From positions 62,001 through 126,000 of the forward strand of contig JAXLYM010000026.1 in assembly GCA_046351455.1 (NCBI GenBank): a stretch of DNA of 64,000 bases, in the 5' to 3' direction. The stretch's first letter is position 1; the number at the start of each line of letters is the position of its first letter. Source of the DNA: JADJRH01 sp046351455. GTDB lineage: Bacteria > Myxococcota_A > Polyangia > Polyangiales > Polyangiaceae. Of the stretch, positions 55,117 through 61,516 are shown in pieces. A program made the position numbers and the translations under genes. The notes below the pieces were generated by a model, which made no database searches, had not been told where the DNA came from, and saw nothing but the letters and a program-made list of their open reading frames with translations.

Positions 55117-56562
55117 CTATTGGGGGATCAGCGTGACAGGGATGATGAGCGTGGCGCCGCCGCCCGTCGGAGCCGAAAACTGCGTGCTCGCGACGCGCCC
55201 GCGAACGCAGCCCACCACCGTCGCGGAGAGGTTGCCGCTCGGGGAAGCGGACGCGGAGAGCACCTCTCCATTCGGCCCGATCTTCGCCGTGATCCGGATG
55301 GTGCCGCGCATCGTGGGGTCTTCTCGGTTCAGGCCGTTCGTGTAACAGCGCCGGAACGTCGGGGTCATGGCCGCGACGGTGCCCGCAGCGTTGGGGACGT
55401 CGCCGCCCGCGACGGTGGGTCCAGGCACCGCGACCGATGGCGTGGGCGGTCGAACGGTGGGCGCCGGGCCGGGCGTGACGGGATCCATCCGCGGGGGATC
55501 CCCGCCTGGAATGGGTCCGCGCGGGATCTTCCCCGGCTCCAGCGGGCCGTTTCCGTGCAGGCCGAGGTCCAGCGCAGCCAGGTCACCGGGGCGCGCTCCG
55601 CGTGACGACGCCGCAGCCTTGTCGAGGAGGCCCATCGGGACATCGCTGCCGTCCAGCACGGCGGCGGTCGACGGCCCGTCGCCGCCGAGCCCCATGAGCA
55701 CCGCCAGATCGAGCGACTTCATCTGCGACGCGATGGCTTGCGCCTGGTCGTCGCTCATGCCTCGGCCGGCTCCCCTACCCTTGCCGACAGCGGAGCCGCC
55801 GGCGGAGCCCGAGACTCCTCCGCGTGGCGCGGAATCGGAGCGAGCGACCGGAGCGGCCGTGGAGCTCGGCGCGTTCGTGACGGCCTCCGTGGTCGGGCGC
55901 TCGACGGGCGGCGGGGCGGGCAGCTGCTTCACCGACTCCAGGATCTGGGCGGTGCTCACCTCCTCGTCGACGACGGGATCCATCCAGTCGGAGTAGATGG
56001 TGCCGACGGCCCCGAAGTGAACGAGGAACGAGAACGCGGCGATCACGCTGGTGCGCCAATCGACGTCCGTCACGCTCGATTTCACGCTCGACGGGAGCTG
56101 CGCCTTGCCGAGCGACGGGGCGGGCGCGACGTGCTGAAAGAGGATCGTGAAGTCGTCCACGATCACCTTCCCGCGGGCGTCCGGGCCGAGCTCGAGCACG
56201 CGCTCGCCGACATCCGAAGCCGTGCGCGCGCTCGGATCCGCGAGCTCGAAGGTGCGCCCCCCGTCCGCGATGCGCCCGCTCATGCGCGGGAGCAGCCGGA
56301 GGCGGTAGCGATCACCGACGCGCTCGAACAGCGGAAGCCTCGGAGGCAGCGAGGGGGCGAGCACCACGAACGTCGCGCGCTCGTTGGAGCCGATCGTGAG
56401 GTGCTCGTCGTCGCGGAGCACGCGCTCGTCGATCACCTTGCCGCGGTGAACCAAGCCGACGCGAAGGACCTTTGGCGTGGACGACGGCTCCGGCGCGATC
56501 GCGCGCATCACGGACGTGAGCGATCCGGCGGGCCGGGAGACAGCAGTTGGTTGTTCGGACAT
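55117..56562 (-). CDS. AgmX/PglI-type TonB-like envelope protein, paralog 1 (Glt/Nfs-like)
   Basis: The protein has 481 residues. An N-terminal FHA-like domain (VLRVGLVHRGKVIDERV, LTIGSNE) is followed by a membrane helix at about 175-192 (VIAAFSFLVHFGAVGTIYSDW), a Pro-rich periplasmic stretch with Gly-rich parts and the C-terminal AgmX/PglI domain (FRRCYTNGL, EDPTMRGTIRI, GPNGEVLSAS, GCVRGRVAS). In Myxococcus xanthus such proteins (GltG, GltJ, NfsG) span the inner membrane and reach the outer-membrane part of the gliding or sporulation machine. The paralog at 57161 is about 45-50 % identical by eye in the conserved parts. Start ATG at 56562. Confidence 0.85.
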   Translation of the reverse strand: MSEQPTAVSRPAGSLTSVMRAIAPEPSSTPKVLRVGLVHRGKVIDERVLRDDEHLTIGSNERATFVVLAPSLPPRLPLFERVGDRYRLRLLPRMSGRIADGGRTFELADPSARTASDVGERVLELGPDARGKVIVDDFTILFQHVAPAPSLGKAQLPSSVKSSVTDVDWRTSVIAAFSFLVHFGAVGTIYSDWMDPVVDEEVSTAQILESVKQLPAPPPVERPTTEAVTNAPSSTAAPVARSDSAPRGGVSGSAGGSAVGKGRGAGRGMSDDQAQAIASQMKSLDLAVLMGLGGDGPSTAAVLDGSDVPMGLLDKAAASSRGARPGDLAALDLGLHGNGPLEPGKIPRGPIPGGDPPRMDPVTPGPAPTVRPPTPSVAVPGPTVAGGDVPNAAGTVAAMTPTFRRCYTNGLNREDPTMRGTIRITAKIGPNGEVLSASASPSGNLSATVVGCVRGRVASTQFSAPTGGGATLIIPVTLIPQ

Positions 56563-56627
56563 GGACCTTCTCCATGCGTCCCGAGGAGAGGGACGCGGAC
56601 AGCCGGCGCGACGCGCCTCGCGAGACG

Positions 56628-56720
56628 GAGCGCACCTGCGGAGATCGATGGAAGGGGAACCCGCGAAAACGTCGGCGCACTGCGCGTCGGAAGACGGAGC
56701 GCACCTGCGGAGATCGGAGG
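56628..56720 (+). repeat. direct repeat pair
   Basis: GACGGAGCGCACCTGCGGAG occurs at 56634 and again at 56694, followed by ATCG then different bases. The two copies are about 60 bases apart. Other bases between them look unrelated to modules A-E. Confidence 0.6.
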
Positions 56721-56825
56721 TCGTCGCCGCGCGAAAGTTCCAGATTTGTTCCCCGGTCGTGAATATCCGGACGCCCCCACGCCACGGCGCGAATCGGCAT
56801 CACGCGCAAACCGACCAGAGGAACG

Positions 56826-57015
56826 ATGCCCACCCCCGGTCCGTGCTCGGCGCTACGCGCCTGCGCGCGGCCCGCCCCTCTGGCAGCCACTGGGAGGCCG
56901 GAGTCCGCTCAGCGCACGCGGAGCGGAGCCTGGCTCCGCGGAGTCCGTAGCTGAGTGGACGCAGGCCTCGGCGTTGCTCCCCAAGCGCCTGCTCCGCAGC
57001 CGCAGGGAGAGGAGC
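56826..57015 (+). repeat. modules A (copy 6, truncated), C and E
   Basis: GCCCACCCCCGGTCCGTGCT begins a module A that breaks off after GCCCGCCCCTC, where C starts (GCCACTGGGAGGCCGGAGTC through GTAGCTGAGTGGACGC, 56884-56975). Module E (CCTGCTCCGCAGCCGCAGGG) follows at 56988-57007 and is the same as at 44196-44222. C lies in the A hairpin position, as in copies 1 and 5. Confidence 0.7.
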
Positions 57016-57160
57016 GTTCTGTCATTCGGTGCACCGCTCTCGGAGCGCAAAAACGCACCGCGACCCAGAGCGACGCGATCGAGCAGCGGTGAGAGGAGCG
57101 TGCGACGAAGGTGGGGAGCGATTCAGCCGTGGGCGGCGGCGCGGGGAGCGCCGCGTGACC

Positions 57161-58603
57161 TCACTGGCTCACGAAGGAGACGGGGATGACGACCGTCGCG
57201 CCGCCGCCCTCGGGCGGAGCGAACTGCGCGCTCGCGACACGGCCTTGCACGCAGCCGATCACGCTGCCGGAGAGGCCGCTGCCGGAGGCGCTCGCCGAGA
57301 GGACCTCGCCGTTCGGTCCGATGCGCGCCGTGACGCGCACGGTGCCCTTCATGTTCGGATCCTCTTTGAGGCCGTTGTTGTAACAACGCCGGAAACCAGC
57401 GGCCATACCGGCCACGACCGCGGACGCGTTCGCGACGCTGCCGCCCGACACCGAGGCGCCGCCGATGCTGGCGCTGCCGACGGGGCCCTTCACCTTCTGC
57501 GCCGAGCCGGCCGTCGCCGGGCCCGCCGAGCCGCTGTCACCGATGCCCGCGAGGCCCTTGCCGCCGCCGCCCACGGAGCCGGGACGGAACACGCCGCCGC
57601 CGCCGCCGCCGAGATTGAGACCGCCGACGCCGCCTGCGCTCGCGCCCGCGCCCGAAGCCGCCGCGCTGTCGAGCATTCCGAGCGGCACGTCGCCCGCGGA
57701 GCCGAGCACGGAGTTCGTCGCGGAGCCGCTCGATCCGAGGGCCGCGACCATCTGCAGCTCGAGCGAAGCCATCTGGTTGGAGAGAGCCGCCGCGCGCGCG
57801 TCGCCGATGCGACCGCCGCCGCCACCGCCGCCGCCCTTGGCGCCGCCGCCACCGCTGCTCGCCTTCGGCGTGTCGGTGGCGACCGCCGCGGTGCTCACGG
57901 GCGCGTCGGTCACCTCTTTCGGCTGCTCGATGGGCGGAGGCGGAGGTAGCTGCTTCACCGATTCGAGGAGCTGCGCGACCTCCACCTCATCGTCGACGAC
58001 CGGATCCATCCAGTCGGAGTAAATCGAGCCGATCGCGCCGAAGTGGAACAAGAACGAGAAGGCCGCGATGATCGTCGTGCGCCAGTCGATCTCCGTCCCG
58101 AAGCCGGCCTTCACGGAGACGGGGAGCTGCGGCTTCGGCGTGGGCGGCGGAGGAGCGACGAACTGGAAGAGGAACGTCGTCTCGCCGACGACCACCTTTC
58201 CGCGCGCCTCTTCGCTGAGCTGCATCTGGTACGCGGTGCCGCCAGCGCCGGGGATCTGCACCTTCCTCGCCTGCGACTTGAGCTGCGCGAGATCGCTCAC
58301 GCCCGTCTTCAAGGCGACGCGACCGGTCATGCCGTCGAGGAAGTTGATGCAGTAGTCGTTGCCGACGAGCTCGAACAGCTTGAAGTTCGGCGGGATGCTC
58401 TTCGACGGGATGACGAAGAGGCTCTTCTCGCTGGGGCCGATCGTCACGTGACCGCGCTGCTTGATGACGCGCTCTTCGATCACCTTGCCGCTCTGCACGA
58501 GACCGATCCGCAGGACCTTCGGCCCCGTCGCTTGCGGCATCGCGCGCATGACGGCGGTCATCTGGCCAGGTCGGTTCGAAGGTGCGGTCTGCTGTTGAGT
58601 CAT
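57161..58603 (-). CDS. AgmX/PglI-type TonB-like envelope protein, paralog 2 (Glt/Nfs-like)
   Basis: The protein has 480 residues. It has the same layout as paralog 1: FHA-like N-terminus (VLRIGLVQSGKVIEERV, VTIGPSEKS), membrane helix at about 185-203 within IDWRTTIIAAFSFLFHF, a conserved block ending IYSDWMDPVVD, a Pro/Gly-rich periplasmic region with long Gly runs, and the C-terminal domain (FRRCYNNGL, EDPNMKGTVRV, GPNGEVLSAS). It probably links the inner-membrane motor to outer-membrane parts. ATG 58603 was chosen because GGGAGA lies seven bases upstream; an in-frame TTG two codons before is weaker. It follows the small secreted proteins and membrane protein in one direction. Confidence 0.85.
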   Translation of the reverse strand: MTQQQTAPSNRPGQMTAVMRAMPQATGPKVLRIGLVQSGKVIEERVIKQRGHVTIGPSEKSLFVIPSKSIPPNFKLFELVGNDYCINFLDGMTGRVALKTGVSDLAQLKSQARKVQIPGAGGTAYQMQLSEEARGKVVVGETTFLFQFVAPPPPTPKPQLPVSVKAGFGTEIDWRTTIIAAFSFLFHFGAIGSIYSDWMDPVVDDEVEVAQLLESVKQLPPPPPIEQPKEVTDAPVSTAAVATDTPKASSGGGGAKGGGGGGGGRIGDARAAALSNQMASLELQMVAALGSSGSATNSVLGSAGDVPLGMLDSAAASGAGASAGGVGGLNLGGGGGGVFRPGSVGGGGKGLAGIGDSGSAGPATAGSAQKVKGPVGSASIGGASVSGGSVANASAVVAGMAAGFRRCYNNGLKEDPNMKGTVRVTARIGPNGEVLSASASGSGLSGSVIGCVQGRVASAQFAPPEGGGATVVIPVSFVSQ

Positions 58604-58786
58604 CGACAAGTCTCCCGGGTGGCGCCTGTCAGGAGGGCAGAGTGCACTGCCTGAGACGCTTCGAAAACCGGATGGCGTGAAGGTTCCGAAAAAAAGTTTA
58701 TCAACGGTGGTGGGCGACGTCCAGAAGCCCCAGCGGGGCCGTCATCGTGCCCGGCCATTCATGAATGGGCCCGTGCCGCCGGAAGC

Positions 58787-59377
58787 TCAGAGGCGATCCC
58801 GACGACGTGAACGAGCCGAACGCGCTGCGGAGGCCTCTTCCGGGAGGAGAGCGCTCACGAGCGCATCGAAGGCCTCCCGACGAGACGCTGCCCGCTCCTT
58901 GCCCCGCTCGCCTGCCGTGAAGCTGACGACCGCGCCGACGAAGCCGATCAGCAGGGCGCCGGCCAGAGCGATGGGCCCTCCGTGCGCCAGGTACGCGACG
59001 AGGCCCAGGAGGCCCGTGCCCGCGACCGCGATGCGAACGGCGGCGGTGGCCCATGTCTTACCCAGGTCAATTTCGTGCTCGATGTCGAGCAGGATGTCGT
59101 TGGCGGCAGCGACGCGCGCCGGTCCCGCCGGAACGTCGCCGATCTCGCGCGCGAGCCGATGCTCCCACGTGCCTTCCGTGGCGCGCCGGAGCAGCTCCGC
59201 GGCGCGCTCGTCCAAGGGCAGCTTGCGGAGATCGCGCACGAGGTCGCGCAGGGAGGGCACGCTCATCGCGTCGATTTGCTTGGCGCGCCGCTGCGCCAAG
59301 AGCACGCAGCCCACGGCCAGGACAGCAGCGGCGATCAGGAAGACGAGCGAGAAAGGACGCAGCGAGAGGTCCACCAT
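58787..59377 (-). CDS. membrane protein of the Glt/Nfs-like cluster, function unknown
   Basis: The protein has 196 residues. TM1 is at about 8-28. A soluble helical part with LRDLVRDLRKLPLDERAAELLRRA and a conserved E(I)DL segment follows. Two more membrane helices (about 112-128 and 132-152) and a basic tail complete it. It lacks recognisable motor residues of TolQ/ExbB. Position between the small secreted proteins and PglI paralog 2 suggests it belongs to the same complex. Start ATG 59377 opens TM1. Family not recognised. Confidence 0.7.
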   Translation of the reverse strand: MVDLSLRPFSLVFLIAAAVLAVGCVLLAQRRAKQIDAMSVPSLRDLVRDLRKLPLDERAAELLRRATEGTWEHRLAREIGDVPAGPARVAAANDILLDIEHEIDLGKTWATAAVRIAVAGTGLLGLVAYLAHGGPIALAGALLIGFVGAVVSFTAGERGKERAASRREAFDALVSALLPEEASAARSARSRRRDRL

Positions 59378-59393
59378 CGGGCTCGCCGGGCGC

Positions 59394-59678
59394 TCAGAAG
59401 GGATCCTTGTAGATGGCCTGCTCGATGCGGTCGAGGAAAGGCTGGCGCAGCTCCGCGAGGGTCAGCTTCGGCTGAATGCGGTTCACATCGACCGCGGCGA
59501 TCGGTTTTTGAACGCGGCCGGTGATCGTCACTTCCGCGAGCGTGATCACGCCGCGCTGCGATCCTCCGCCGCCGCCTCCGCCGGCCGCGCCCTTGGTCTT
59601 GTCGTCCGCCGAAGCGAACGCCGAGGTGAAGAGCACGGCCGAAAGAAGGGCCAGACCGATCGTTTTGTCGAGTCGCAT
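59394..59678 (-). CDS. small secreted protein, paralog 1
   Basis: The protein has 94 residues. A signal peptide (to SA or ASA, about 24) is followed by a Gly run (GGGGGGGS) and a conserved C-terminal part: VTITGRVQKPIAAVDVNRI...LAELRQPFLDRIEQAIYKDPF. The last 50 residues match those of the next gene (about 50 % identical), including the terminal PF. Predicted periplasmic, probably a small part of the envelope machine. The next gene in order starts 17 bases after it. No named family known. Confidence 0.8.
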   Translation of the reverse strand: MRLDKTIGLALLSAVLFTSAFASADDKTKGAAGGGGGGGSQRGVITLAEVTITGRVQKPIAAVDVNRIQPKLTLAELRQPFLDRIEQAIYKDPF

Positions 59679-59719
59679 GGGCGTCTCCGAACCGAGCGTA
59701 CCGCAGCGCGCGGCCGCTG

Positions 59720-59980
59720 TCAGAAGGGCGATTTGTCGATCGCTTTCTCGATGCGATCGAGGAGGGGGCTACGCATCTCCGCGAGGTGCTGGGCGGGGGT
59801 CAGCCGCGCGACCTCCGTGACGACCTGAGGACGCGCCACGCGACCCTTGATGTGAAGGGTCTCGGTGGTCTGAGCGCCCTTCGTCGCAGGGTCCGATGCC
59901 TTGTCCTCGGCGCGCGCGGTCGCGGTGAGGGCCGACGCAGCGACGAGAACGACAGCAGAGAGGCAGATCGATCGCAGCAT
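59720..59980 (-). CDS. small secreted protein, paralog 2
   Basis: The protein has 86 residues. A signal peptide (to TARA, about 24) is followed by LHIKGRVARPQVVTEVARLTPAQHLAEMRSPLLDRIEKAIDKSPF at the C-terminus, clearly the same domain as paralog 1 (GRV..P, LAE.R.P.LDRIE.AI.K.PF). It starts only 9 bases after the TPR lipoprotein stop, so it is in the same transcript. Both paralogs lack the Cys of lipoproteins. No function known; association with Glt/Nfs-type proteins is inferred from context. Confidence 0.8.
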   Translation of the reverse strand: MLRSICLSAVVLVAASALTATARAEDKASDPATKGAQTTETLHIKGRVARPQVVTEVARLTPAQHLAEMRSPLLDRIEKAIDKSPF

Positions 59981-59989
59981 GTTTCCTCC

Positions 59990-61516
59990 TCAGTTCGTCG
60001 GTGCAGGAGCGGGAGCGGGCGCATCCGTCGGAGCGGCCGGCGGCGCTGCGGGGGCGCTCGATGTCGCGGGCGCCGCGGTCGTCGCCGCGGGCGTTCCGGT
60101 CCCGGCCGCGGGCGCGCCCGTCTCTGCGGGAGGCGGCGGCGGAGGCGCCGCGGCCTGTTGAGCGGCCACGATCTCGCCTTCCTTCAACTTCGCGCGGTTC
60201 AGCAGCTCGTCCGAGTCGTCCGCTTCGCCCTTCTGCCGAAGCTCCTGGAACTTCTTCAGCGACTTGGTCGCCTCTTGCACCTGCGCGAGCGGTGACAGAC
60301 CACCGAAACAAGGGTTCGGCGCGGCGCCACCGCCGACAGGCGTGCAATTCGGAGCGAACAGGTAGAGCAGCCCGAGATCGTAGTGCACCTGCGGAACCGA
60401 CTGGTCGTGTGCGATCACCCAGTCGAACTCCTTCTTGGCCTCGGCGTACATGCCGAGGAGCCGGTAGCAGTCGCCCAGGTTGAGGTGCGCGGCGAGGTTG
60501 TCGTTCTCGAAGTGCACGGCGCCTTCGAGCACCGGACGGGCCTCTTCCGCGCCGCCCGATTCGAGGAGGAAGGTCGCGAGCTGCACGCGCGCCTCGACGA
60601 GATCCGGACGACGCTGGACCGCCTTCCGGAACTCCTCCATCGCCTGCGCGCGCTGCCCTTGTTCTTTCCAGATGAGGCCGCGGAGCAGCAGGGCCTCGGG
60701 GTTGTCGCGATCGCGCGGCGGGTTCTCGTCGACCGGCTCGAACCCGTCGAGGATCGCCTGCAGCGCGTACAGCGCGAGGTCCAGGCGGCGATTGCGGAAG
60801 TGATCGCGCGCGATGATCACCATCGCGGGTCGGTAGTCGGGGTTCAGCTTGAGCGCCTCCTGCGCGAGGCGCTGCGCGGAGCCCGTGTCGCGCTGCAGGG
60901 ATTTCACCTCCGCGAGCGCCGCGGCGATGGCGGCGCTCTTCGGCATCTGACCGCGCTTCTCCGTGAGGAAGCGGTCCGCCTCGGAGAGGTTCTTGCCGGC
61001 CTGGAGCATCGCGTAACCGATGATCGCGGGCTCGTAGTCGGGCACCAGCGACAGCGCTTGCTGGTAGTCCGATGCGGCTCCGCTCTCCTTCAGGCGCTCC
61101 TCGACGACGGCGAGCGAATAGAAGGCTTGATGGGCCTTCGGATCCGCGTCCGTGGCCTGCTTGAAGAACAGCTTCGCCGCCCCGAGATCACCGTTGGCGA
61201 ACGCGGCGATCCCCTGGTTGTAGACCGCGAGCGCCGTGGCGTTCATCGAGCCGGGCAACGGCGCCTCCGGGACGTCGCCGGGCCGGATGGAGCTCGGCTT
61301 GTCGCTCATGCCGACGATCGCAGGCGGCCCTGATCCCGTGGGCATCGCGAACGTCGGCTGCGGCGCCACCTTCGGGGGCTGCTTCGTCGGGTCGTCGCAA
61401 GCGGCGAACACCAGCGGAGCCGCCGCCGCGAGGGCGACGAGCAGCGAACCTCGCAGGGGAGCAACGATCGAGCGCGCGCCTGTCGACGCTCGCGAAAACC
61501 AGCGGGTCGTTCTCAT
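59990..61516 (-). CDS. TPR lipoprotein (AglT/GltE/NfsE-like)
   Basis: The protein has 508 residues. A long signal peptide ends at VFAACDD (Cys40, lipobox). About eight TPR repeats lie at about 90-400 (ALAVYNQGIAAFANGDLGAAKLFFKQA, PEALLLRGLIWKEQGQRAQAMEEF, LAAHLNLGDCYRLLGMYAEAKKEF). A Pro/Ala-rich tail follows. In Myxococcus xanthus such lipoproteins (GltE = AglT, NfsE) sit at the outer membrane in the gliding or spore-coat machine. The start overlaps the stop of the upstream gene as ATGA, so the two are coupled. Assignment rests on gene order and domain makeup. Confidence 0.8.
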   Translation of the reverse strand: MRTTRWFSRASTGARSIVAPLRGSLLVALAAAAPLVFAACDDPTKQPPKVAPQPTFAMPTGSGPPAIVGMSDKPSSIRPGDVPEAPLPGSMNATALAVYNQGIAAFANGDLGAAKLFFKQATDADPKAHQAFYSLAVVEERLKESGAASDYQQALSLVPDYEPAIIGYAMLQAGKNLSEADRFLTEKRGQMPKSAAIAAALAEVKSLQRDTGSAQRLAQEALKLNPDYRPAMVIIARDHFRNRRLDLALYALQAILDGFEPVDENPPRDRDNPEALLLRGLIWKEQGQRAQAMEEFRKAVQRRPDLVEARVQLATFLLESGGAEEARPVLEGAVHFENDNLAAHLNLGDCYRLLGMYAEAKKEFDWVIAHDQSVPQVHYDLGLLYLFAPNCTPVGGGAAPNPCFGGLSPLAQVQEATKSLKKFQELRQKGEADDSDELLNRAKLKEGEIVAAQQAAAPPPPPPAETGAPAAGTGTPAATTAAPATSSAPAAPPAAPTDAPAPAPAPTN

